Source: Bacteroidales bacterium UBA4333
Lineage (GTDB): Bacteria > Bacteroidota > Bacteroidia > Bacteroidales > Paludibacteraceae
DNA: 64,000 nt
Assembly: GCA_002394335.1 (NCBI GenBank)
Contig: DGTP01000002.1
Coordinates: forward strand, 118,703-182,702
Reading direction: 5' to 3'
Positions 1 to 8,683 of the stretch are shown in pieces (within the stretch, counting starts at the first letter, position 1; the number at the start of each line of letters is the position of its first letter). The notes under the pieces were generated by a model. It made no database searches and was not told the DNA's origin. It saw only the letters and a list, made by a program, of their open reading frames with translations. The position numbers and the translations under genes were made by a program.

Positions 1-150
1 GGCGTATATGTCAATCCTGTCATTGCACCTGCATGTGTGGAGGGCGAGTGCCTGCTGCGTACAACCCTCATGGCTACGCATACAGAACCTGTGATCGATG
101 AGGCGGTGGAGATCATCTCCCGTGTGCTGAAGGAAGGAGTACCGTTCTGA
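1..150 (+). CDS. Alpha-oxoamine synthase family protein (serine palmitoyltransferase-like), 3' end only
   Basis: Only the last 49 codons are present, so the start and the PLP lysine lie outside the window. The visible part contains GVYVNPV near its start, LLRTTLMATHT in the middle and a final helix ending in EGVPF. This fits the C-terminus of PLP-dependent acyl-CoA:amino-acid condensing enzymes (2-amino-3-ketobutyrate CoA ligase, 8-amino-7-oxononanoate synthase, serine palmitoyltransferase). Serine palmitoyltransferase is common in Bacteroidales, where it makes 3-ketosphinganine for membrane sphingolipids. The stop codon overlaps the next ATG by one base (TGATG at 148-152), so the following short-chain dehydrogenase is probably translationally coupled. 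Family assignment is fairly safe; the choice of serine palmitoyltransferase over its relatives is inference. Confidence 0.75.
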   Translation, partial: GVYVNPVIAPACVEGECLLRTTLMATHTEPVIDEAVEIISRVLKEGVPF

Positions 151-932
151 TGAAGACCATCCTGCTCACAGGCGGATCATCCGGTATAGGAAAGGCCACA
201 GCCGAGTTGTTCAACCAACGCGGCTGGCAGGTCTTTGAACTCAGTCGTAGCGGCAAAAGCTACGATGGTATCATTCATGTGGATTGTGACGTCACCGATG
301 AGCAGTCGGTTCTTTCCGCAGTGAGCGAAGTGCTTCGTCAGACAGATCATCTGGATGTCATCTTCTCCAATGCCGGAATGGGCATCTCCGGTGCTATCGA
401 GTACACCAAGACCGATGATGCACGGCGACAAATGGATGTCAATTTCTTCGGCGCTTTCACCTTGACCAAAGTCGTTCTGCCGCAGTTGCGTGAACAAGGC
501 GGCGGAAGAATTATCTTCACTTCTTCGGTCGCAGCGGTATTGGCTGTTCCCTATCAGGCGTTCTATTCCGCCAGCAAAGCGGCTATCAATGCTTTCGCTT
601 TGGCATTGCAGAACGAGGTACGCCCCTTTGGCGTGAAAGTATCGGTGCTGATGCCGGGCGATGTAGCTACCGGCTTCACCGGCGCACGTATCAAAGAACA
701 GCAGGGCGAAGACGTCTATACCCACGCCAAACAAGCTGTGGAAGCCATGGAACGGGATGAACGGGAAGGCATGACACCGCAGGAGATTGCCAAACTCGTC
801 TATCATATAGCCACGACCCGTCATCCGAGACCGGAGTACGTGGGTGGCACGATATACAAGATATTCTATATACTCAACACCTTGCTCCCAAAACGATTGG
901 TCAACTGGATCGAGGGCAAAATGTACAGCTGA
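150..932 (+). CDS. Short-chain dehydrogenase/reductase, candidate 3-ketosphinganine reductase
   Basis: A 260-residue classical SDR. The cofactor-binding TGGSSGIG lies at residues 7-14, NAG at 74-76, the catalytic serine near 125-126, and the YSASK active-site pair gives Tyr139 and Lys143. Length is normal for a Rossmann-fold SDR. A C-terminal hydrophobic stretch (YKIFYILNTLLPK) may touch the membrane, as in lipid-active SDRs. It is coupled to an upstream alpha-oxoamine synthase, and its own stop overlaps the next gene's ATG (TGATG at 930-934). If the neighbour is serine palmitoyltransferase, reduction of 3-ketosphinganine is the natural role; this is inference from context. It could instead act on another lipid or sugar substrate. 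Confidence 0.85.
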   Translation: MKTILLTGGSSGIGKATAELFNQRGWQVFELSRSGKSYDGIIHVDCDVTDEQSVLSAVSEVLRQTDHLDVIFSNAGMGISGAIEYTKTDDARRQMDVNFFGAFTLTKVVLPQLREQGGGRIIFTSSVAAVLAVPYQAFYSASKAAINAFALALQNEVRPFGVKVSVLMPGDVATGFTGARIKEQQGEDVYTHAKQAVEAMERDEREGMTPQEIAKLVYHIATTRHPRPEYVGGTIYKIFYILNTLLPKRLVNWIEGKMYS

Positions 933-1819
933 TGAACATTCGTATCCTTTCTCCTTCGGGAGCTATAGACAAAGAACTGATAGAGGGCGCCAAAGAGCGC
1001 CTTTTGTCGTTAGGCTGGCAGGTGAGCGAAGGGCAGTACGCCCGCTCTCGCTCAGGCCGCTTTGCAGCTACAGACGCCCAACGGGCAGAAGATCTGAATA
1101 CGGCACTGACCGACCCCTCGGTAGATGTCATCCTTTGCGCAAGAGGGGGGTACGGCTTGCAACGTATAGCCGACAAGATCATGCCGATCCACAAGCCTGT
1201 CGTCGGCTTCTCGGATATCACCGTTCTACATTCCTTGGCTGCCCTCACCGGCACACCGACACTGCATGCAATCATGTGCAAGCACATGGCCACCCACTCG
1301 CTCACAGACGAGCCTTTTGCACGCACCATAGCTGCTCTACGGGGCGAAACAATGGAATACTCCTTGCCGGCGCATCCGTTGAACCGGCACGGCGAAGCCG
1401 AAGGCATCCTCATCGGAGGAAATCTGTCGGTCCTCTACGGTCTGCAAGGCACACCGTACGGACTGAATCAGTCTGTCAACGAAACGCTTTATTCTCTATC
1501 AGCAAAGCGGCCTATTCTCTTAATCGAGGACATCGCGGAGAGACATTACCATATTGACCGTATGCTCAACAATCTACGCTTGAGCGGCGTATTGGCGCAG
1601 TTGGGAGGACTGATAGTGGGGCAGTTCAGCGACTGTGAGAACGATCCTTCAATGGGCGAGACAATCTACGAAACCATCGCCCGCTACACACAAGAGTACG
1701 ACTACCCCGTCGTATTCGATTTCCCTTGCGGCCACGTGGAGAAGAATATGCCGCTGTGGCTCAATAAAAAAGCGCGCCTTTCTGTCAGCGCGCTTGGAAC
1801 CACCCTTATTCAGGCTTAG
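932..1819 (+). CDS. S66 family LD-carboxypeptidase
   Basis: A 295-residue protein of the LdcA/MccF family (serine peptidase S66), which trims L,D-peptide bonds of peptidoglycan-derived tetrapeptides during wall recycling. Family features visible are CARGGYG, then GFSDIT with the likely nucleophile Ser94, GGNLS, and a candidate triad completed by Glu199 (LLIEDIAE) and His268 (CGHVEKN). No signal peptide is seen, so it probably acts in the cytoplasm. Its ATG overlaps the stop of the upstream SDR, so the three genes at the left edge probably form one operon. Its 3' end overlaps the convergent DUF4293 gene by four bases, leaving no room for a terminator between them. MccF-type immunity activity is a less likely alternative. 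Confidence 0.88.
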   Translation: MNIRILSPSGAIDKELIEGAKERLLSLGWQVSEGQYARSRSGRFAATDAQRAEDLNTALTDPSVDVILCARGGYGLQRIADKIMPIHKPVVGFSDITVLHSLAALTGTPTLHAIMCKHMATHSLTDEPFARTIAALRGETMEYSLPAHPLNRHGEAEGILIGGNLSVLYGLQGTPYGLNQSVNETLYSLSAKRPILLIEDIAERHYHIDRMLNNLRLSGVLAQLGGLIVGQFSDCENDPSMGETIYETIARYTQEYDYPVVFDFPCGHVEKNMPLWLNKKARLSVSALGTTLIQA

Positions 1820-2319
1820 TCGTCAAAATCCATCGTCTCGTCCCGATGACGGACGTCTTGCAAGATATTTTTGCGCAACAAAATCATCATTTGCATCACT
1901 ATAGCCGGCAAAACAGCTGCCAACGTGGGGTACATTGTAGGAAACTGTTCATCGGATATCTGGATGGCATAGTATATCAGTATTACATAATACAATACAC
2001 ACACTACCAAGGTGAGAAGGGATACCGTAATCTGCAATTTGTTGCTAAAGAAACAGAGTGTGCAGAGTATCGTCATCGCAATGATTGCCCACTTGGCACG
2101 GTTAAGCCATTTCAGAGAGATAACAGCCACCACCTCTGACTCTTCACTATTGTCCAATTTGGTCTGCGTCACGCGGAAAGCAGTCTGCGTCATCTCATAC
2201 GAGCGGATATAAATAATTCCTCTGTCGGGCTGAAAACTCAAAACCGTGAAATAGTTCATCGCCACAGCCGCAACCAACGCAGAGAACATATAAACCCAAC
2301 GATAAATAATATTTTTCAT
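1816..2319 (-). CDS. DUF4293-like membrane protein
   Basis: A 167-residue protein with about four hydrophobic segments: the N-terminal YMFSALVAAVAM, two in the middle, and one before the C-terminal RHRDETMDFDD. Topology, length and the charged tail after the last helix match the DUF4293 family of Bacteroidota, whose function is unknown. I place the start at MKNIIYR (2319). A longer in-frame reading to 2364 would begin upstream of the -7 promoter box at 2342-2349. The gene is convergent with, and overlaps by four bases, the S66 peptidase. It is divergent from the MATE exporter, with which it shares interleaved promoter elements. Confidence 0.7.
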   Translation of the reverse strand: MKNIIYRWVYMFSALVAAVAMNYFTVLSFQPDRGIIYIRSYEMTQTAFRVTQTKLDNSEESEVVAVISLKWLNRAKWAIIAMTILCTLCFFSNKLQITVSLLTLVVCVLYYVILIYYAIQISDEQFPTMYPTLAAVLPAIVMQMMILLRKNILQDVRHRDETMDFDD

Positions 2320-2341
2320 TATTCTTACCTTAATTCGGGTG

Positions 2342-2373
2342 CAAAGATATAAAAAATTTGGCACACTCGCAAA
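2342..2373 (-). promoter_or_regulatory. Promoter for DUF4293 gene
   Basis: On the minus strand there is TTTG (2370-2373), a 20-nt spacer, then TATCTTTG (2342-2349). This is the exact spacing of the Bacteroidota primary-sigma promoter. Its spacer contains the -33 box of the oppositely oriented MATE promoter. Confidence 0.75.
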
Positions 2374-2388
2374 TTTTTTGTATCTTTG
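2357..2388 (+). promoter_or_regulatory. Promoter for MATE exporter gene
   Basis: TTTG at 2357-2360 and TATCTTTG at 2381-2388 are separated by 20 nt. The predicted transcript start near 2394 leaves only about 10 nt before the ATG at 2405. The elements interleave with the minus-strand promoter at 2342-2373. Confidence 0.75.
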
Positions 2389-2404
2389 TAGCCTATTTAG
2401 TTCA

Positions 2405-3820
2405 ATGAACTACACTTTTACGGAAATATTACCCTACTACCGTCGCAATTTGCGCGTAGCGTTTCCTGTCATGCTCACCCAGTTGGGTGCCGCCTTGGTA
2501 GGGCTTTTTGACTCTATCATGGTGGGACATTACAGTACCGCAGACTTGGCAGCGGTCAGTTTCTCGAATGCCGTCTTCTTTACCGTCATGGTTTTTGCCA
2601 TGGGTGCGTTGATGGGCGTCACACCGCTGGTGGGACAAGTGCATGGAAGATTGGGGAAATTGTTGGAGCAAAATGCACCGCCGGAGGAAATAGTACACAA
2701 GCATGAGCAGATAACCTCGTATATGGCGAACGGACTGGTGTTCACTCTCCTCATGTGTTCCGCCTCCCTGTTGCTCTTGGCGCCGTGCATCTTCTTCTTG
2801 GATGATTTCGGTCAGGAACCCGAAGTCGTCGCGTGCGCGCGCCCGTACTATATATTAATAGTGCTTTCAATCATTCCGTTTTTGCTCTTTTGTTTCTCCA
2901 AACAGTTCCTTGAGGGGCTTGGAAACACCTGGGTGGCGATGCTCATTACGATAGGATGCAATTTACTGAATATATTCTTTAACTGGATATTTATTTTCGG
3001 GCATTGTGGCTTCGAACCAATGGGAGCCGAAGGAGCAGGATGGGCAACGCTCATCTCGCGTACGCTCATGCCTGTCTGCTTCCTGATAGCGATGGCTGCA
3101 AAAAACGAATGGCGCAGGTATCTCGTCTCAATGCGTAAATGGATGATCACACGTCGCGAAGTAGAATATCTGTTAGCAATAGGCACGCCTATCGGACTAC
3201 AGTCTTTTGCGGAGGCTTTCCTCTTTACGGCCTCGTTTATTATCATCGGATGGATCAGCAAGGAGGTGCTTGCTGCTCATCATATAGCCAACCAGATGTG
3301 CGATCTGACATTCATGCTGGCGCAAGGTGTCGGAGCCGCTACTACCATCCGGGTCTCACACCAACTCGGCAAAGGGGACATGCATGCCTTGCGCATGGCG
3401 AGCCGTGCCTCAATCCATCTATGCTTGCTGATGAACACCATCGGCGCATCGGTCATGTTCTTCTTTCGAAATCAAATACCTTATATCTTCTCCGACGATC
3501 CGCAGGTAGCTCAGGTCGCTTCTACCCTTCTGATTTTCGGAGCATTCTTCCAGTACGCGGACGGACTCCAGTGCATCGGGGCGGCAATGTTACGTGGTAT
3601 TCAGGATGTGCGTGTACCTATGCGAATAGCACTCTTCTCTTATATAGGAGTCGCCCTGCCACTTGGCATATATCTTACTTTCCCTGCCGGACTTGGTGCC
3701 AAAGGTATGTGGATTGCTTTCGTTGTAGCATTGGCGATACCCGCGGTGCTCTTCCATATACGCTTCAACCGAGAATATAAAAAAATGACCCAATATGAAA
3801 ATTTCCCAATGTCTAAATGA
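2405..3820 (+). CDS. MATE family multidrug efflux transporter (NorM-like)
   Basis: A 471-residue inner-membrane protein with about twelve hydrophobic helices in two similar halves. The opening region (FPVMLTQLGAALVGLFDSIMVGHY) is the classic MATE/NorM start, and a similar motif (GLQSFAEAFLF) opens the second half near residue 265. MATE proteins export cationic drugs or metabolites using Na+ or H+ gradients; the substrate cannot be read from sequence. The ATG at 2405 is chosen because the upstream in-frame reading (2339) would start before the promoter. The next gene follows 16 nt downstream in the same direction, so co-transcription with the dipeptidase is likely. Confidence 0.9.
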   Translation: MNYTFTEILPYYRRNLRVAFPVMLTQLGAALVGLFDSIMVGHYSTADLAAVSFSNAVFFTVMVFAMGALMGVTPLVGQVHGRLGKLLEQNAPPEEIVHKHEQITSYMANGLVFTLLMCSASLLLLAPCIFFLDDFGQEPEVVACARPYYILIVLSIIPFLLFCFSKQFLEGLGNTWVAMLITIGCNLLNIFFNWIFIFGHCGFEPMGAEGAGWATLISRTLMPVCFLIAMAAKNEWRRYLVSMRKWMITRREVEYLLAIGTPIGLQSFAEAFLFTASFIIIGWISKEVLAAHHIANQMCDLTFMLAQGVGAATTIRVSHQLGKGDMHALRMASRASIHLCLLMNTIGASVMFFFRNQIPYIFSDDPQVAQVASTLLIFGAFFQYADGLQCIGAAMLRGIQDVRVPMRIALFSYIGVALPLGIYLTFPAGLGAKGMWIAFVVALAIPAVLFHIRFNREYKKMTQYENFPMSK

Positions 3821-3823
3821 TTA

Positions 3824-3857
3824 AATAAATGAACAAATGGTAAATGAACAAATGGTA
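3824..3857 (+). repeat. Dispersed AAATGGTAAATGAAC-type repeat
   Basis: Two near-perfect copies of a 15-nt unit (AAATGAACAAATGGT) sit at the junction of the MATE and dipeptidase genes and supply the first codons of the latter (MVNEQMVN). Similar tracts occur at 4420-4457, 23903-23935, 37467-37530 and 56888-56925. Confidence 0.8.
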
Positions 3858-5324
3858 AATAGCAAAGCTGTCTTTGACATCTTTGCAGAGATTTGCAAAG
3901 TGCCCAGACCAAGCAAACACGAAGAGCAGATCAGCCGGTGGCTGCAATCTTTCGCAGCGGAACACGGCATAGAGTGTGTCACCGATGAGGCTATGAACGT
4001 GATCATGCGTGTGCCTGCTACGCCCGGTTACGAGGACCATGAGGGGGTTATTTTGCAAGCCCACATGGACATGGTGTGCGAGAAGAACGGAGACGTTTCC
4101 CACGATTTCATGACCGATCCTATCGAGACCTATGTCGATGGCGAGTGGCTCAAAGCCAAAGGTACCACCCTTGGAGCAGACGACGGTATCGGTATAGCCA
4201 TGGCATTGGCTGCTATCACCGACCCCGAACTCAGACACCCGGCTATCGAATGTCTCTTCACCGTGGATGAAGAGACCGGACTGACCGGTGCCATGAAACT
4301 ACAAGACGGCATGCTCCGATCCAAACGTCTCATCAATATTGACAGCGAGGACGACGGACAGATCTTTATCGGTTGTGCCGGAGGTATCGACACCCTCGCC
4401 AAGATGCACTACGAACCCGTAAATGCACAAATGGTCAATGACCAAATGAACAAATTAGCCATTAAACTGAAAGTTTACGGCTTATTGGGTGGTCACTCCG
4501 GAGATGATATAAACAAAGGCAGAGCCAATGCCAACCAGCTCTTGGTTTGGTTCCTGGCGCGTATATGGCCGCAGACAGAGTTGCAATTGTCGTCTATCAA
4601 TGGCGGCAACCTCCGCAATGCCATCGCCCGCGAAGCGGAAGCCGTAATCGCCATCCCGATGTCTTATAAAGAGCAGATCCGTATCGAATGGAATAATTTC
4701 ACAGCCCGTATGGAAAATGTCTTCGGCGAAGTGGAGAAAGATATGCGTATGGACTTGGAGACCTGTGACATGCCGGAAACCTTCATCCCTGCGGACAAAG
4801 CCTGCCGCCTGATCATGGCGCTCTGCGAGTGTCCGCACGGCATGATTGCCATGAGCCGGGAAATGCCCGGTCTGGTAGAGACTTCCACCAACCTCGCCTC
4901 TATCAAGATGAAGTCCTGCCTACAGCCCGAAGGGCGGTCTTATTTCGTAGAAATCAACACCTCCCAGCGGTCATCCAAAGAGACTTCGAAACACCACCTC
5001 AAATGGGCTGTCGAACAAGCGCTCTCCATGGCGTGCGACGAGGTCACACACGGCGACGGTTACCCCGGATGGGCACCCAACCCCCAATCGGCATTGCTAC
5101 AGGTGGTCAGACAGGCTTATACCGATCTCTATAAGAACGAACCGCAAGTACTGGCTATCCATGCCGGGCTGGAGTGCGGACTGTTCCTTGAGAAATACCC
5201 GTACCTCGATATGGTGTCAATCGGTCCGCAGATGTATGGTGTCCATTCACCGCAGGAACGCCTTTCTATCCCCTCTACCGAACGCTGCTACCAATGGTTG
5301 CGCCACACATTAGAGATGCTATAA
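3837..5324 (+). CDS. pepD: Aminoacyl-histidine dipeptidase (M20 family)
   Basis: A 495-residue cytosolic metallopeptidase of the PepD type, which cleaves Xaa-His and other dipeptides. Family signatures in order are VPRPSKHEE near residue 21, the first metal motif QAHMDMVCEK, GADDGIGIA, the acidic DEETGLTGA, NIDSED, and GGHSGDDI in the dimerisation/lid region. The length is normal for the family. The first ATG lies inside a short repeat tract and a second in-frame ATG (MVNSKAVF, 3852) is equally possible. A second copy of the same repeat type is read in frame near residues 195-207 (NAQMVNDQMNK), in a loop just before GGHSGDD. A bidirectional terminator separates it from secDF. Confidence 0.93.
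   Translation: MVNEQMVNSKAVFDIFAEICKVPRPSKHEEQISRWLQSFAAEHGIECVTDEAMNVIMRVPATPGYEDHEGVILQAHMDMVCEKNGDVSHDFMTDPIETYVDGEWLKAKGTTLGADDGIGIAMALAAITDPELRHPAIECLFTVDEETGLTGAMKLQDGMLRSKRLINIDSEDDGQIFIGCAGGIDTLAKMHYEPVNAQMVNDQMNKLAIKLKVYGLLGGHSGDDINKGRANANQLLVWFLARIWPQTELQLSSINGGNLRNAIAREAEAVIAIPMSYKEQIRIEWNNFTARMENVFGEVEKDMRMDLETCDMPETFIPADKACRLIMALCECPHGMIAMSREMPGLVETSTNLASIKMKSCLQPEGRSYFVEINTSQRSSKETSKHHLKWAVEQALSMACDEVTHGDGYPGWAPNPQSALLQVVRQAYTDLYKNEPQVLAIHAGLECGLFLEKYPYLDMVSIGPQMYGVHSPQERLSIPSTERCYQWLRHTLEML
4420..4457 (+). repeat. In-frame AAATGG-type repeat inside pepD
   Basis: The tract alternates AAATG and CAAATGG/TCAATG units as in the intergenic copies. It is translated as NAQMVNDQMNK without breaking the reading frame. 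Confidence 0.7.
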
Positions 5325-5350
5325 TTTCCACGCTTGGATACAGATACAAT

Positions 5351-5376
5351 AAGAGCCGCCCGGTTGAGCGGCTCTT
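5351..5376. terminator. Bidirectional terminator between pepD and secDF
   Basis: A perfect 9-bp stem (AAGAGCCGC / GCGGCTCTT) with an 8-nt loop lies between the two convergent genes, 15 nt from the secDF stop. The T tracts on both sides are short, so efficiency is uncertain. Confidence 0.75.
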
Positions 5377-5390
5377 ATCATTTATACAAA

Positions 5391-8300
5391 TCACTTCTGT
5401 GCTTTCTTCTCCTTGCGGCGTTGAATAGCGCGCTGGATATCGAAGGCAATCGGCGATGCGATGAATACGGATGAATAGGTACCTACAATCACACCCATGA
5501 GCAATGCGAATACGAATCCGCGGATGGTTTCTCCGCCGAAGCAGAAGATTGCCAGCAATACCACGAAGGTGGACATAGAGGTCGAGAATGTACGGCTGAG
5601 CGTATTGTTCAGCGCAGCGTTGATATTCTCATCCTTGGCACGCTTCGGATAGAGGGTGTTGTACTCACGTACGCGGTCGAAGATGACCACGGTATCGTTG
5701 ATTGAGTAACCGATTACCGTCAAGATTGCGGCGATAAACGATTGGTCAATCTCCATGGAGAACGGCATGATCTTCCAGAGGATGGCATACAGACCCAGGA
5801 TGATCACGGTATCGTGTGCCAGAGCTGCCAAAGCACCTACCGAGTAAGCGAAGTTGCGGAAGCGCAACAGGATATACAGGAAGATACCTGCCAATGCAGC
5901 CAGCACTGCCCAGAATGCAGCGGTAGTAATGTCATCTGCAATAGCCGGACCTACTTTCTGCGACTGCATAATACCTACCTCCGGATTAACCAGCGTCGAG
6001 CGGAAGTCCTCGAACGGAATCTCGGTAGCCAGGAACTGCTTCGTGCCATCGTAGAGCATCTTCTCGATCTGCTCATCCACAGCCTCGGAGTTGTTGTTGA
6101 TCATATAGTTGGTGGAGATACGTACCTGATTGTCATTACCGATGGTGATGACGTTCAGCGAATAGGTATCCTCGCCATTGAGGTTTGCCATGAATATATC
6201 ATCCAACGATGCTTTCACTGCCTCTGTGGATACCGGCTGGTCGAAACGGACTACGTAGTTACGTCCTCCGGAGAAGTCGATACCGAGGTTCAGTTTGCCG
6301 AAGATATGCGGGTCGAGACCCAGGATAGCTACGATAACCAGCGAACCGGAAATTATATACGACCACTTGCGCAGACCTACGAAATTGATCTTCAGGTTCT
6401 GCAGGAAGTTCTGCATAAGCTTGGTAGTGAAGCTCAGTTCCTTGGCGTCCTCACGGTTTGCATAAGCCTCCAGCAACCAGCGGGTTACAAACACAGCTGT
6501 CAAGAACGAGGTGACAATACCGATCATGTATGTTACGGCGAAGCCCTTGATAGGACCTGTACCGAAGATAGCAAGGATAGCACCGGTCAGGAAACTGGTT
6601 ACGTTCGAGTCCACAATAGCGGAGATAGCGCCCTTGAAACCGTCATTGATAGCCTGACGCATCTTCTTGCCGCTTCTCAACTCCTCGCGGATACGCTCGT
6701 AGATCAGCACGTTACCATCGACGGCACAACCCATCGTCAGCACGATACCGGCGATACCCGGAAGGGTCAGTACGGCGCTGAACGAAGCCAGCACGCCTAC
6801 CAGCAGGAACACGTTGCACAGCAATGCAAAGTCGGCAATCAGACCCGGAATCCATCCATAGTAGAATATCATATAGAGCAGGATCAGACAGAAACCGAGG
6901 ATAAAGCTCCACAAACCTGCCTCGATAGCCTCGCGACCAAGCGACGGACCTACCACATCCTCCTGGATAATACGTGCAGGAGCCGGCATCTTACCGGACT
7001 TGAGGGTGTTTGCCAAGTCTTTGGCTTCCTCTACGGTGAAGTTACCCGTAATCTGGCTCTGACCGCCCGATATCTCATTCTGTACGGTCGGGAAGCTATA
7101 TACCAGACCGTCCAATACGATGGCTACCGATTTGCCGATGTTATCTTTGGTAATACGCTGCCAAGCCTTGGCGCCGTCCGAGTTCATCGACATTGACACG
7201 TTCGCATAAGCGCTGGTCTGCGAGAAGTCTGCACGGGCGTCAGTGATCACGTCTCCCTCCAGACTCGCGCGGCCGTTATGACCTTTGAGTGCCACCAGCT
7301 GATAGTATGCATTAGCGTTATCTACGGCTTTCACTGTCCAGCGGAAGCAGATATCGTTCGGCAGGATCTGACGAGCCTGTGTGCCGGTCAGCATGGCGTT
7401 GATCTTAGCGGTATCGGTATAGTGTGCCAATCCTACTACAGGACCATAACCTACCTGTCCGCCTTCACCTACATTAAGCTGCAGTTTGGCAAACAACGGG
7501 TGCTCTGCACGCCACTGCTCCATATCTTTCTTGGCATCTGCCAGACTGTCTTTAGCCACTGCCTCTGCCAACTGCTCTACCTCGCTCTTGGTGGTGTCTG
7601 CTACGGCTACTTCTTCGGTCTCCTCCTCTGCCTTAGCCTCCACCTTTGCGGTATCGACGCCGCTCTTAGCCAGCTCGCCGTCCAGGCGCTCCAGCTGAGA
7701 GGTGATCTCTTGCAGGTTATAGGTCTCCCAGAACTCAAGGTTAGCCGAACCCTGGAGCAGTTTACGCACACGCTCCGGTTCTTTGATACCCGGCAACTCG
7801 ATCAGAATACGTCCCGTCTGCGACAGTCTCTGGATATTAGGCTGTACCACACCGAAACGGTCGATACGGGTACGCAGGACATTGAACGAGTTGGTGATAG
7901 CACCGTCAACCTCCTCCTGGAGCACGGCTTTCACCTCATCGTTGGTAGAGGTGGAAGTCACTTTGTTGTTCAGTGCCGGAGTAGAGAAGATAGCAGCCAA
8001 CTGGATCTGCGGATCCAACTCTTGATAGGACTCGATGAACAGCGTTACATAGTCTTCACCGCTGGTCTCCTGCTTCTTAGAAGCCATCTCCAGGGCACGA
8101 TTGAAGTTCTCGCTCTGATTGTCGTCTGCCAAGGCGCGGATGATACTCGGCACCTCAACCTCCATCGTCACGTTCATACCGCCCTTCAAGTCCAGACCAA
8201 GATTGATCTCTTTCTCGCGGCACTCTTTGAGCGTGTAACCGAACCAAACTTTCTCCGAAGCCAGCGAGTCTTGATACATCGACAGCTTCACCGAATCTCC

Positions 8301-8432
8301 CTGTGCATATTCCGCTGCGGCCTTGTCATAATGACTGGTCACAAACGAAAACGAGAGATAGAAAGCGCATGCCAGCACCAGAAAGCAAGCCAGACAATAC
8401 GCCAGATTTCTAACAATTTTGTTGTTTTGCAT
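5391..8432 (-). CDS. secDF: Fused protein translocase subunit SecDF
   Basis: A 1013-residue fusion of SecD and SecF, which uses the proton gradient to help SecYEG export proteins. An N-terminal membrane helix (LAYCLACFLVLACAFYLS) is followed by NLGLDLKGGMNV, the hallmark SecD motif, a long periplasmic P1 domain and the SecD membrane bundle with GCAVDGNVLIYERIREE. The SecF half starts near residue 690 (LGIDFSGGRNYVVRF) and ends with a second bundle containing SINDTVVIFDRVRE. A low-complexity acidic/alanine insert around residues 245-300 (EEETEEVAVADTT) is typical of Bacteroidota versions. Transcription comes from a promoter about 130 nt upstream. Confidence 0.97.
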   Translation of the reverse strand: MQNNKIVRNLAYCLACFLVLACAFYLSFSFVTSHYDKAAAEYAQGDSVKLSMYQDSLASEKVWFGYTLKECREKEINLGLDLKGGMNVTMEVEVPSIIRALADDNQSENFNRALEMASKKQETSGEDYVTLFIESYQELDPQIQLAAIFSTPALNNKVTSTSTNDEVKAVLQEEVDGAITNSFNVLRTRIDRFGVVQPNIQRLSQTGRILIELPGIKEPERVRKLLQGSANLEFWETYNLQEITSQLERLDGELAKSGVDTAKVEAKAEEETEEVAVADTTKSEVEQLAEAVAKDSLADAKKDMEQWRAEHPLFAKLQLNVGEGGQVGYGPVVGLAHYTDTAKINAMLTGTQARQILPNDICFRWTVKAVDNANAYYQLVALKGHNGRASLEGDVITDARADFSQTSAYANVSMSMNSDGAKAWQRITKDNIGKSVAIVLDGLVYSFPTVQNEISGGQSQITGNFTVEEAKDLANTLKSGKMPAPARIIQEDVVGPSLGREAIEAGLWSFILGFCLILLYMIFYYGWIPGLIADFALLCNVFLLVGVLASFSAVLTLPGIAGIVLTMGCAVDGNVLIYERIREELRSGKKMRQAINDGFKGAISAIVDSNVTSFLTGAILAIFGTGPIKGFAVTYMIGIVTSFLTAVFVTRWLLEAYANREDAKELSFTTKLMQNFLQNLKINFVGLRKWSYIISGSLVIVAILGLDPHIFGKLNLGIDFSGGRNYVVRFDQPVSTEAVKASLDDIFMANLNGEDTYSLNVITIGNDNQVRISTNYMINNNSEAVDEQIEKMLYDGTKQFLATEIPFEDFRSTLVNPEVGIMQSQKVGPAIADDITTAAFWAVLAALAGIFLYILLRFRNFAYSVGALAALAHDTVIILGLYAILWKIMPFSMEIDQSFIAAILTVIGYSINDTVVIFDRVREYNTLYPKRAKDENINAALNNTLSRTFSTSMSTFVVLLAIFCFGGETIRGFVFALLMGVIVGTYSSVFIASPIAFDIQRAIQRRKEKKAQK

Positions 8433-8561
8433 AATGATTTTTAATATTTATTTTGTGTTTTATTCGACCTGTTCGGGCTGTTTACTGCGTGTATGCGATA
8501 CATTATTATTTCCGCATACATGCGCAGCGCGCTTGTACGCGCAGGCTCACAAAAAAGCGTG

Positions 8562-8593
8562 CAAAGTTACAATATTTTTCGGACATATGCAAA
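8562..8593 (-). promoter_or_regulatory. Promoter for secDF
   Basis: On the minus strand TTTG (8590-8593) and TAACTTTG (8562-8569) are separated by exactly 20 nt. The predicted leader before the secDF ATG is about 120 nt, and I see no known riboswitch in it. Confidence 0.75.
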
Positions 8594-8683
8594 TAAAAAA
8601 TAGATTTTTTTATCATACCTCTATAAAAATACGGCATTTTTTGTGAATAACAGCCCCACTACACGCGCATAATCCGTAAATTC

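Noticed and set aside
5742..7196. A 484-codon open frame on the plus strand opposite secDF
   Set aside because: It mirrors the codon pattern of secDF, has no family features and is His/Gln/Cys-rich as antisense frames of this genome are; secDF is certain.
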